From Beroe forskalii (lineage: Eukaryota > Ctenophora > Nuda > Beroida > Beroidae), in contig WFMF01000053.1 of NCBI GenBank assembly GCA_011033025.1, positions 1-64,000 of the forward strand: a stretch of DNA of 64,000 bases, read 5' to 3'. Position numbers and translations under genes: made by a program. The notes under the pieces are model-generated. The model saw only the letters and a program-made list of their open reading frames with translations. It was not told where the DNA came from and searched no databases. Position 1 is the stretch's first letter; every line of letters starts with the position of its first letter. Shown in pieces: positions 32,885 to 42,861 of this stretch.

Positions 32885-35330
32885 ACACTTTAATTGAAAA
32901 ATATTATAGGGAATTATGTAAGAAGTACTCTAAAATTGTCATTATTAAGTGATCTTAACTTAAGCTCGGTTAAGGACTGGTCCTGCCCTATCTCTACTAA
33001 CGAGCTTCACAACGATTATATCAAACTTTTCTTTGAGTTAGGATTTCAAAAACCTTATAAACGAACCTACTCATAAAGATGGAAATACTTTAGACTTACT
33101 ACTTACAAACCAGCCTGGTCTTATAAAAGATATTTGCATTACCCCAGATCTAATCTGCCCTTCAGATCATTACTCCATTAAATTCAAAATAAAGAAATGA
33201 GGCGAATTGGCCTGAACTTGAAAATGAACTTAATGCATACGACTGGTCAAGTATGTTTAGTACCCTAGGAATCTCACAAGCATGGAATCTATTTAAAATC
33301 TAAATTGGACATTGCCATGAGGAACCATATTCCGATGAAGTCCGTTAAATTTCGCATAAAGCCACCGTGGTTCGACTCCGAAATTTTTATGATGTCTAAA
33401 AAGAAACATAAGCTTAGAAAAATTTATAAAAATCTGGATTAGATAGTGATAAAGAAGCACTTGATGAATTTAAAATCAAATTCAAAAATTGAGTCCTTGA
33501 AAAGAAAAGTGATTTTATTTAAGCTGATCCATGTAATTCTGAACATGTAGGTAACAACCAGGTCAACAAAAAATTTTGGTCATTCATCAAATCTAATACA
33601 AAATGTGGACGCATTCCTGAATCTGTACAATATAAAGGCAGATACCGTTCTGAAACCCAAGACCAATGCGATATTTTTAACAAATTTTTCTGTGATCAAT
33701 TTTCCCAGGCAAGCAAATATGATATTAACTTACAAGATTTCCGTGCCCCTGAGGAATTCTCTCCTGCGGAAATTTTTAGCTATCTCAAAAATGTCAAGCC
33801 TAGCAAAGCCCCAGGGCCGGACGGAATTAGTGGGCATATCTTGAAAAACTGTGCCGGCTCTCTGTGGTTACCACTAGCACTACTCTTTAATAAGTCTTAC
33901 CAACTCGGAGAGCTGCCACAGGATTGGAAAAATGCTAATGTAGTACCTATTCATAAAAAAGGCAGAAAGGACGACGTTGAAAATTACAGGCCCATTTCTC
34001 TCACAAGCTTAGTAATGAAAATATTTGAAGAAAGTTTGCACATATCCTCCATGAAAAATGCGCAAAGACAAAATTTCTACCTTACAGCACGGTTTTTGCC
34101 CTAATCGCTTTCATGCACAACACAAATGATAAATTACGTTGACGCTCTTACGTTAAATCTAAATGATAAAATCTCCACTGATGTTATATATTTCGATTTT
34201 GCAAAAGCATTTGATAGTGTTACTGTAATCATGACATAATTTTAGAGAAACTGAAATTTTCTTATGGCATCGATGGGTACCTACTGAGATTCATCAAAGA
34301 ATACCTTATGGAAGGCAACAGTGCGTATCCATTGATGGTTCTCTTTCAGGCATGTCCCCAGTTCTGTCTGGGGTACCCCAAGGATCTATTTTAGGTCCAT
34401 TGCTCTTTGTCTTGTTTATTAACGATATAACTGAGGTTATTGATATTTCAACCAAGATTCTTCTCTATGCTGATGATATGAAAATCTTTAGGCAAATAAA
34501 CAATGAACACGATCATAATCTTGCAACAAGATATCAGCTCTCTCCAAAAGTGGGCTGAACATAATAAAATGCTTTCCATTTCCTTGATAAATGTAAAGTT
34601 CTCAATTGTAAATTAAGTAATAAGGCAAGCAGTAATTTTGAATATTATCTCTATGATATGAAACTTGACTACACGGATAACGAAAAAGATTTAGAAGTGC
34701 AAGTTATCCCGTCTCTAAAATGGAATGCCCAGCACAAAAAACTACTAAATAAGGCCAGTCAAAAAATTGGCCTTCTACTAAGAAATTGCTCCTTCAATAG
34801 AAACACCAATCAACGTAAAATTCTATTTTTAGCCATAATTCGGTCACAGTTTGAGCATTGTTCACAAATTTGGAGGCCAGTGCACAAAACAAACATTGAT
34901 AAGTTTGAAGCCATGCAGAGAAAAAGAGCCATTAAGTGGGTTTTCAGTGAAGATTTCTGCAGTAGTTACACTAAATCAAGAATACCACTCTAAAATTGAA
35001 GAATCTAGATGTCCTGCCGATGAAGTACAAGTTTGATTATAACGACTTAGTCTTGTTCTATAAGATGTTCAATAATCCTAGCCCATTTTCAAGTATCCCT
35101 GGATATCTTAGGAAGAAGCACCTCCGACCCAAAACTAACTCGATATACTAGGAGTATGTCATCATCTGATGAACTCAATTAGAATGTTCTATAAAACCTA
35201 GAATAGACGTTTTCAAAAACTCATTTTTCTACCGTACATCTACGTTTGGAATGAAGTTCATTGAATATAAGATCTGAAAATTGCTTAACAGCCTTTAAGA
35301 CTAAAACTAAAGGAATATCTCTGGATGAAG
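32885..35330 (+). pseudogene. Broken CR1/jockey-like LINE, copy 2
   Basis: It opens inside the endonuclease C-terminus (HKDGNTLDLLLTNQPGLI, SDHYSIKFKI at 33075-33200). It continues through a linker to reverse transcriptase: KPSKAPGPDGISGHILKNCA, NYRPISLTSLVMKIFE, YFDFAKAFDSV, VPQGSILGPLLFVLFINDI and the catalytic LYADDMKIF near 34470. The C-terminal domain has NRNTNQRKILFLAIIRSQFE. Many frameshifts and stops make it inactive. Its orientation is opposite to copy 1. Confidence 0.85.
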
Positions 35331-35940
35331 GCAGACAGTGAATTTGACTAATTTTTGGTAAACATGAATAATGATAGAACAACGATTTGTTGCCAGTGTT
35401 TTTCCTATGACATGCATAATAAAAGGCGAAAGGTACAGGCAAAGGGACAGAAGGATTGGTAAGGGACAGGGAGACGAGGAAAAGGTTCAAAAGGGATGCA
35501 TATTTTGTTCATGATAGGGACCACCAGGATCAGGCTCACCACCCACATCACACATTCCATACATCTTTTTGAATATTTCAGAGTTTTATATCACTCAGAG
35601 TAATAAAAGCAATTCATCATTATTGTTTTATTATATTTGTCATCATTATTATTTTATTATATTTGCAATTTTACCAACTATGTAATCAACCAATTGTGTG
35701 ATTTAGGATTTTTGAGGGCGTAATTGTACGCATAGAGTAGTCTCAAACTACTCTGCACGTACCACTCATAGCATATGCAACAAGTTTTAGCTTTACTATG
35801 TTTATGTTTTATTCAACTATAATTATTCGAATCTTTTGGTTGGGGCACCCTCATGTTTCATGAATGATTTTATATAGGGCAAATGACAATGTATAATTTG
35901 TTGTGTATACTATTTGTGATTTTAAATAAAAAAGTTCTAC
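35330..35940. other. No gene recognised
   Basis: AT-rich sequence between the LINE and the repeat cassettes, with a duplicated TCATTATTGTTTTATTATAT motif near 35610-35660. Confidence 0.45.
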
Positions 35941-36160
35941 CCTCTCGTCCTCTGATGAGGGGCTAGCTGACCGCTTGTTCCCACTCAGTTCTCCCCTCTC
36001 GTCCTCTGATGAGGCTCTAGCTGACCGCTTGTTCCCACACAGTTCTCCCCTCTCGTCCTCAGGTGAGGGGCTTGCTGACCACTTCCTCCCACTCATAATA
36101 ACGAAATTATTGAAGAGGAATTTTATAAAATTTGGCGAAGTGATAGATCTAAGATAGATA
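35941..36160 (-). pseudogene. Paralogue B fragment of the 18-residue-repeat family
   Basis: Three 54-bp units lie beside the same upstream sequence found next to paralogue A (ATAATAACGAAATTATTGAA and TTGGCGAAGTGATAG at 36093-36150, compare 32641-32695). The frame starts MSGRKWSASPSPEDERGEL and soon ends, so only the 5' end of a gene copy remains. Confidence 0.65.
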
Positions 36161-36164
36161 AGAA

Positions 36165-36237
36165 AAAGTCTCCATGCTCCGCATGGCTGCCACCGGCCTG
36201 GTTGATTAAACCAACCATGGCCACTTTTACTAAGACT
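36165..36237. repeat. Dispersed repeat end (as at 15720-15790)
   Basis: GCATGGCTGCCACCGGCCTG and GTTGATTAAACC match the end of the 15231-15790 repeat. It sits exactly between two 54-bp-repeat blocks, suggesting an insertion. Confidence 0.6.
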
Positions 36238-37000
36238 ACTAAGAGGGGCTAGCTGACCGCTTGCTCCCACTCAGTTCTCCCCTCTCGTCCTCAGGTGAGG
36301 GGCTGGCTGACCACTTGTTCCCACTCAGTTCTCCCCTCTTGTCCTCTGTTGAGGGGCTGGCTGACCGCTTGCTCCCACTCAGTTCTCCCCTCTCGTCCTC
36401 TGGTGAGGGGCTAGCTGACCGCTTGCATCCCCTCAGTTCTCCCCTATCATCCTCTGGTGAGGGGCTAGCTGACCGCTTGCTCCCACTCAGTTCTCCCCTC
36501 TCGTCCTCTGGTGAGGGGCTAGCTGACCGCTTGTTCCCACTCAGTTCTCCCCTCTCATCCTCTGGTGAGGGGCTAGCTGACCGCTTGCTCCCACTCAGTT
36601 CTCCCTCTCATCGCTCAGTTCTCCCTCTCGTCCTCAGGTGAGGGGCTAGCTGACCACTTGTTCCCACTCAGTTCTCCCCTCTCGTCCTCTGGTGAGGGGC
36701 TAGCTGACCGCTTGCTCCCACTCAGTTCTCCCCTCTCATCCTCTGGTGAGGGGCTAGCTGACCGCTTGCTCCCACTCAGTTCTCCCCTCTCGTCCTCTGG
36801 TGAGGGGCTAGCTGACCACTTGTTCTCACTCATTTCTCCCCTCTCGTCCTCTGGTGAGGGGCTAGCTGACCGCTTGCTCCCACTCAGTTCTCCCCTCTCG
36901 TCCTCTGGTGAGGGGCTAGCTGACCACTTGCTCCCACTCAATTCTCCCCTCTCGTCCTCTGGTGAGGGGCTAGCTGACCACTTGCTCCCACTCAGTTCTC

Positions 37001-37239
37001 GGTATGTCTCCCATATAAACGGCTCTGAGTGACGTCACAGATCTAAACGTCAATTTTTCTGTATCCTAAACCTAACCATTGCCCTAACCAAAGTTCTAAC
37101 CTGAATCCTCTGGTCCCAAACCTAACAAATCCCTGACCCTAACCTTGAACCCACTCAGTTCTGGTCCCTTAATTATATTTTTCTGAGTGATGTCATTGTC
37201 ATAGATAATGAAGGCTCCCGTTTATATGGGAGACTGACC
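37001..37239. mobile_element. hAT-like MITE, copy 2
   Basis: 239 bp with flanking duplication CAGTTCTC (36993-37000 and 37240-37247). Ends GGTATGTCTCCCATATAAAC and GGGAGACTGACC; internal CCTAACC motifs and GTGACGTCA as in copy 1. Part of the core has been replaced by 54-bp-repeat-like sequence (CCCACTCAGTTCTGG near 37151). Confidence 0.9.
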
Positions 37240-37409
37240 CAGTTCTCCCCTCTCGTCCTCTGGTGAGGGGCTGGCTGACCGCTTGCTCCCACTCAGTTCT
37301 CCCCTCTCATCCTCTGGTGAGGGGCTTGCTGACCACTTGTTCTCACTCAGTTCTCCCCCCTCTCGTCCTCTGGTGAGGGGCTAGCTGACCGCTTGTTCCC
37401 ACTAAGTTT

Positions 37410-37629
37410 GGTATCTCTCCCATGTAAACGGGGCTGAGTGACGTCACAGATCTAAAGGTCAATTTTTCTGTATCCTAAACCTAACTTCGACCCTAACTAA
37501 ACCCTAACCTTAATCCTTACCCTAAACCTAACAATCCTTTGACCTAACCAAAAACCAGAATATCCTTTAAAATAGATGCTGCTAATTATATTTTTTGAGT
37601 GACGTCATTCATAGATAATGAAAAACACC
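37410..37629. mobile_element. hAT-like MITE, copy 3
   Basis: 220 bp with flanking CTAAGTTT / CTAAGTTC (one mismatch). The left terminus is intact (GGTATCTCTCCCATGTAAAC); the right terminus has lost most of its inverted repeat but keeps GACGTCATTCATAGATAATG. Inserted in the 54-bp array. Confidence 0.85.
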
Positions 37630-37689
37630 CTAAGTTCTCCCCTCTCATCCTCAGGTGAGGGGCTAGTTGACCGTTTGCTCCCACTCATA

Positions 37690-38195
37690 CATAATACCGA
37701 TTTGTCACGTTGATTCCAGTTAATCATTCAAAAATATTAACCACACATTTAATACCATGTAAATGACATGAATAGTAAAATGTCACAAGTTCTCCATAAT
37801 CAGTGAACATGCAGTGCAGTATTCCCCCTAACCAAGGGTGTCCTTCCGCGCATTCCCTGTACTAACCAGGGGCGCCGCACCGTTCATTCTATGCAGGAAA
37901 CCAGTTTATGGCAAAGTGGGGGACAAGGACAATATGCCCACATATTGCCCCTTAAGATCACATAGAAGACAATTTTGGACTTTGGGTAAGGTTTTCTCGA
38001 GAGGTGGACTGTCAACGTCAGATAAAATGAAGGTTTACCAACACTTGCAGGGTTATAACCGCATTATATTTTACAATATCCTGGTAGCATACTTCCCCAG
38101 CACAGTGTGCTTCTCATTTGAAAAATTATGCGGGCTGAGGAAACCGCAGGTGTATGCGTGATTATCAAGCCTTGTCTGAGGTTGACAGACCTTCT
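37690..38195. other. Unassigned sequence between MITE copies
   Basis: Includes a short GC-rich telomere-like unit near 37826-37880. Open frames around 37838-38161 give no recognisable product. Confidence 0.4.
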
Positions 38196-38203
38196 TGAGA
38201 ATC

Positions 38204-38443
38204 GGTATCTCTCCCATGTAAACGGGGCTGAGTGACGTCACAGATATAACGGTCAATTTTTCTGTATCCTAAACGGAAAGTGACCCTAACCAACTTTGAA
38301 AAAGAAAAAATAACTTATCCCTGGGGACGAGTGACCCCAACCAAAACCCTAACCTTTCCTTTAAAAAATAAAAATAACTTATTTTTTTGAGTGACGTCAT
38401 TGTCATAGATAATGAAGGCTCCCGTTTACATGGGAGACGTACC
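38204..38443. mobile_element. hAT-like MITE, copy 4
   Basis: 240 bp with flanking TGAGAATC / CGAGAATC (one mismatch). Ends GGTATCTCTCCCATGTAAAC and GTTTACATGGGAGACGTACC are almost perfect inverted repeats. The core is partly diverged (CCCTAACC plus purine-rich sequence). Confidence 0.9.
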
Positions 38444-38534
38444 CGAGAATCAGCGCCAGCGGGTCATACATCGTACAACAAATCAAGCCTGCATATTTGT
38501 TATTTTGTTAAGCACGAATAATGTTCTTGAGTTG

Positions 38535-38910
38535 CCCTAACCAGGATCGGACTCTGGTTACGCCGCGCGCACAGAGTTTGCGCGCGGCAAGTTTCGCGAC
38601 GCCCCTGGTTAGGTGAAGTTACTTAATGGCTCGTGCGCGGAGCGCTTCTTCTAAGGGAAGCGCGCGGCGCGTACAAACATTGCCCTAACCAGGACCCTGG
38701 TTACGTGCACGAAGTGCGCGGCGCAACGCCCCTGGGACTACTTGTCAGACGTCGTCTGACCCCTACGCCTTCGGCGGGCGCGCGACAACGTCTGAAATGA
38801 CAAGGGACTACTAGGTGCGCTTAACTATATTTTTCTGACTGACGTCATTATCATGTATAATACTATAATGAAGGCTCTTGAAGTCTTGAATTATATGGGA
38901 CACTAGCCCT
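38535..38910. repeat. GC-rich palindromic repeat and partial MITE end
   Basis: 38535-38800 repeats the CCCTAACCAGGACCCTGGTTA unit with GCGCGC palindromes. 38815-38910 matches the right half of the hAT-like MITE (GACTGACGTCATTATCAT, ATAATGAAGGCTC) but lacks a clean end. Confidence 0.65.
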
Positions 38911-39715
38911 AGGAGTCTTGGTTTGAATTTTCTTCATGTTTTAATGTTTTTATTTTATAAACTTGGATAGATATTTTAACCTTTCGCTTATTATAGGCAG
39001 GAAGTCAGGAGGCTTATTAATGATATATGAGATGTTAATTGTCCTGAAGACAGAAATGGACTGAAACATGTAGACAAATTAATATCATTGCTGTGTTCCT
39101 TGGATTATAAAAGAGCATCAATTGTTTTATTGTCTTATTGAGTAGTCATCACACTAGCCCTAGTATTTGAAAAAGATCTGAAACGACTGTTTGTAAAGTA
39201 CTCACATTTATGCTCAAATAAACAAATATATGGTCCCCTGAACATATTTTCCACCTGGTTTTATGAACACTGTCAGAGAACTGAGTGTCTATCTCATTTC
39301 AGTCAGGGGCTTGAGGCATGGCTAATCATTTGTTTGAATTCATCCCCTTGTTAGTCAGATTCATGACTTTATATTTATATTGGGCATACACAGTATAATA
39401 ATAACAGTGAAGCTGAAGCTAATGAGATGGTGGAATTTTTAAACACATTGGATGTTGGACACCTTGGATATAAGGTGTGGAAACAAATTATGAAGTTCAT
39501 TGGTTATTTTCAAACTGTTTTACACTCAGATTGCCAAATAATCAGATTTTTAATCATGTAGCATTGGAGCTTGTCAAAACTAGTAGATTCTCGTGGTGTG
39601 GACTGACTTGACTCTTTCTGTTCAACTCGACTAAAGTGTAATACTCTCAAATCATTTTTATAACAAACTATGTAATTGAGCAGCTGGAGCTTTCTAAGAA
39701 ATTTCATTTTATATT
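38911..39715. other. No gene recognised
   Basis: AT-rich sequence without recognisable coding or repeat structure. Confidence 0.5.
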
Positions 39716-39960
39716 TTTCATTCTGAAGGTTTTGTTTCTATTCCAACAGCTTTATGACCAATGACAGGAATTGAAGTATCCAAGTATAATCAATCCAGTT
39801 ACAGTTAAGGATGTGTTATCCATACTTTATTCACCCAAGACTTTGCTACAATGGGCAGTTTCTCATTTAACCCTTCCACACAGTTTCATGTTCACTTAGC
39901 CATGTGAACCATGTGGCTGTAAGGCTTGGGATACCTTGTTATCTTTAACCCTTAGTTAAG
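39716..39960 (-). repeat. SINE, second copy, 5'-truncated
   Basis: The reverse complement matches the body of the 1489-1797 SINE (AGGGTTAAATGAG, GCAAAGTCTT, AAAGTATGGAT, CTGTTGGAATAGAA). The tRNA-like head is missing, as expected for a truncated or older copy. Confidence 0.7.
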
Positions 39961-40194
39961 TGGGAATTGTTTTTTTTGTTGTTTGGTGCAATATCCAACA
40001 GATCACCACATCCCCTTCCGGGGTGGGTGACAACTCTCAATTGCAGAGAGTTTTACTGGGACCCACCTGGTTGCACTACTAGGCTTGCTAGCAACCTCTT
40101 ACCTGGTACCAGGTGGTATCATTTTGGTGTAACATTGATTTGTTTGGTAAGAAAAAAAAGTGATGACGATCTCACTTAAACCTCAAAGACTCTG

Positions 40195-40468
40195 AAAGAG
40201 CATATTGAAAGTCTTCATGGTCGGAAAACAACAAAGTTGAAAGTAGGTCGAAAAGAAGGCCGAAAGGACATAATAGGATGCCCCCAGTCCATACTGGTTT
40301 CACAACAAGACTTATGCAATGGGCAGCTTCTCTCTTGAAGATTGAACAATTTCATGTTCACAAGCCAAGAAGAGTCTTTATTGAGCCCTTTCTACCTACC
40401 TTTTCAACCTCTTTTTCAACCTACTTTTTGACCTGTTGCTTTCAACCTATGAGCACACATATCAGTGA
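40195..40468 (+). repeat. Foldback repeat X, copy 2
   Basis: Same orientation and right end (GACCTGTTGCTTTCAACCTA, TGAGCACACATATCAG) as 1798-2075, including the TCTCTCTTGAAGA stretch in the middle. Confidence 0.6.
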
Positions 40469-41085
40469 GCATGCCACTGGATAGAGTTTGTGCATGGTCT
40501 GAAGAAGACTGAAGACTGTGAGCTTAAATTTTGTGAGAGGTGTGTCACTGGGACAGGTTCTGTGCCCTGGTTGCACTAAGAGGTTGTGCATTTTATACCT
40601 GGCACCAGGTTCTGTGCCCGTTAAGTTAAAAGTTCTTTTTAGTCCTGTGTCGAGACAGGAACTAGGTGAGTGGAGAACCAGTAAAACCCTATGAAGACTT
40701 GAGCATGCTCCAGGATAGCGATCTGCATGAGCCGCTGGAAGGTCCATGAAGAGTGTGAGCTTAAATTTGTGAAGAGGGAGAGACAGGTTCTGTGGTTCGG
40801 GTTAAACCAGGCATTTTTGTTCGGTTGGGCTGGGAAGAACCAAGATCCCATCTTGAAACCTGCCCTATAAGTGGGAATGGCTGGGAATCAAAGAGTGGAC
40901 TTTTCACTTGCATATCAGACTTGAGACCATTACATCACTGAACACTTTCTATCTATTCAATTCAATTCAATTATCATCATTTCAATTCAATTATTATCAT
41001 TTCAATTCAATAATCATTATTTGTGTGAGGTAACATATAATATATTCCATAGTATGAGAACATTTATAAAGGACTGTTACATTTC
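40469..41085. other. Upstream region of the MACPF gene
   Basis: A small tandem repeat of TTCAATTCAATTATCATCA lies at 40957-41020, about 70-130 bp before the start codon. Further up are duplicated ACAGGTTCTGTG motifs. No gene seen. Confidence 0.5.
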
Positions 41086-42861
41086 ATGGGACTAAGCATG
41101 GTAAGCAATACCAAATTTTGCATTTTTGTTGCAATTTTTTTGTGCTATGATTGCCTAGATGTTCTTCCAAATATTGGATATTTACTTCGAGGCTATCATC
41201 TATATAATGGAAACCCTCTTGCTACACAAGTTACTGCTGATCCTGGATTTGTCCACCTGATATTTGAGCCTAGTTATCAATTGAACCTGTCATCTGCAGA
41301 CAATAAATATTTGATACCTGATGGAACAAAATCATATCCCAAAGAAGGATGTACTCAAGCATTCAATCATGAAATACTGCAAACTAGTGATGAGTATCAG
41401 AGATTATTGAAAGACATGGTAAAAACAAATTATACTGGCTTTGATCATTCATTCAAGGGTAGTTCTGACTATAAAAGCATTCACAGTGCTCACTCAAAAG
41501 ATCAGTCTTCTCAACTTCTTATGACCCAAATAGTTTGTCTTAAGTATGAAGCTTATCTTGATGTTGCTCTCCCCCCATTATACAATTCCCTCTTCATTAA
41601 TGACTTAAAGGATATTTTAGCTGCTGATCAACGAAACAAATCAGATGTGCATGGTATGAATTTACTCATACATGACTTCTTAAACAAATTTGGCACACAT
41701 TTTGTTCGCAAAATAGAGTTTGGCTCTCGTCTAAATTTCCAGAGCTCTTTGAATTCATTAGATAGGTACAATCTTGAGCAGGCTGGGGTTGATATGAGAA
41801 CAGGTGCAATACTAAGCATGACAGGGAAAATGGGTCACCAACTGACAGAGGAAGAATTAAAACACTCACAGACATTTGAAAAGCTTGTATCCAATGTGAG
41901 AACATCTTCATCTTCGACTTACAGTGAAAAGGGATTGCTTGATGTGATGAACAGTACCCCTATTCCCTTGTACTATGAGGTTGACAGAATTGACTCAATT
42001 TTTGTGAAAAACATGATGAAAACAGCAAACTTGAATTTCAAGCGTCTGAAGGAGTTATTTGGAATTTATTTTGCTGAATATTGTGAAAATGAAAAGATAT
42101 TCAATCCTGGCATGGATCCATGCCCTACTGCCGACCCCCTTGACAGAGATGCTTTATATGTTTCAAAGAAACACTTCAAAGCAGTGTTCACCTATTCTGG
42201 AGAATATGCCATGAACCCTGCTGATATAACATCATCTGGTAATGGTATTTTATGGAGGAAGAAGCTTCCAGAAATGGCTGCAATAACAATTAGTTGGTGG
42301 ATGAAAACAACTCCTTATTCTTCCAACGGTTCCAAACGTAGGCACATTGTGTCTTACAGCAATGGAAATGTTGAGCATTTCAAAATTTTGGCTGCTACTG
42401 AAGAGGAAGGAGGATGTTTGAAGCTGGAACTTGATGGTGAGCCAATACTTGAGACCATGACATGCCTCATTTCATTTGATGGCAACTATCACCACTACGT
42501 TGTGGTCTGGTCCACAACTTATGGAAGGTGGCATGTTTACATTGATGGGAATATTGTTGCTGGTGGTTCAGCTGCTAGAGGATATTTCATACCAGACGGT
42601 GGTTACCTGGTCATTGGACAGAAACACGAATCTGGAAATATTGGCATGGACTCTCTGACTGTCTTTGGAGGGGAAATCGCGTATTTCAATGTCTGGGATC
42701 TTGCAATGAATGGTGTAGAGGCCCGAAACCTTGCAGTTGGAAATGGTAACATCCATGGTAATGTTGTGAGTTGGGATCAAAGTGATATGAAATTCAAAGG
42801 AGAAGGCCTTGATATTAGAGCTGTCACTTCAACTGATGAGTTTTTCAGGATCAAATATTAA
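41086..42861 (+). CDS. Secreted MACPF-pentraxin fusion protein (591 aa)
   Basis: A single exon with no frame break. A hydrophobic segment at residues 10-20 (KFCIFVAIFLC), starting either at M1 or M5, looks like a signal peptide, so the product should be extracellular. Residues about 60-345 are a membrane-attack-complex/perforin domain with the signature KFGTHFVRKIEFGSR at 201-215 (family [YW]GT/SH[FY]). Residues about 365-565 fit a pentraxin/LamG-like beta-sandwich: FTYSGEYAMN, ITISWWMKT, HHYVVVWST at 469-477 (the pentraxin HxCxSWxS region without its Cys), WHVYIDG, GGYLVIGQ and GGEIAYFNVWDLAM. MACPF proteins can form membrane pores in immunity, development or venom; which applies here cannot be told. 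Pentraxin modules usually bind ligands in a Ca2+-dependent way. I know no standard family with this exact pairing. Confidence 0.88.
   Translation: MGLSMVSNTKFCIFVAIFLCYDCLDVLPNIGYLLRGYHLYNGNPLATQVTADPGFVHLIFEPSYQLNLSSADNKYLIPDGTKSYPKEGCTQAFNHEILQTSDEYQRLLKDMVKTNYTGFDHSFKGSSDYKSIHSAHSKDQSSQLLMTQIVCLKYEAYLDVALPPLYNSLFINDLKDILAADQRNKSDVHGMNLLIHDFLNKFGTHFVRKIEFGSRLNFQSSLNSLDRYNLEQAGVDMRTGAILSMTGKMGHQLTEEELKHSQTFEKLVSNVRTSSSSTYSEKGLLDVMNSTPIPLYYEVDRIDSIFVKNMMKTANLNFKRLKELFGIYFAEYCENEKIFNPGMDPCPTADPLDRDALYVSKKHFKAVFTYSGEYAMNPADITSSGNGILWRKKLPEMAAITISWWMKTTPYSSNGSKRRHIVSYSNGNVEHFKILAATEEEGGCLKLELDGEPILETMTCLISFDGNYHHYVVVWSTTYGRWHVYIDGNIVAGGSAARGYFIPDGGYLVIGQKHESGNIGMDSLTVFGGEIAYFNVWDLAMNGVEARNLAVGNGNIHGNVVSWDQSDMKFKGEGLDIRAVTSTDEFFRIKY

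Larger units (their letters stand above)
36241..37688 (-). pseudogene. Paralogue C: long 54-bp-repeat gene start split by two MITEs
   Basis: Reading leftwards from ATG at 37688 (MSGSKRSTSPSPEDERGEL), the 54-bp coding array continues at 37631-37688, 37240-37409 and 36241-37000. It is interrupted by hAT-like MITEs at 37410-37629 and 37001-37239, whose 8-bp duplications are repeat sequence. About 18 units remain. A shortened unit near 36600 shifts the frame. No Ser/Pro region or C-terminus is left. Clearly broken as a gene. Confidence 0.7.

Noticed and set aside
32030..37032. Plus-strand frames with repeated SPLSSSGEGLAD
   Set aside because: Antisense of the 54-bp repeat. The minus-strand reading continues into conserved paralogous sequence, whereas the plus strand does not.
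37838..38161. A 107-residue plus-strand protein between MITE copies
   Set aside because: No recognisable motif; starts in a GC-rich repeat unit and has no supporting context.
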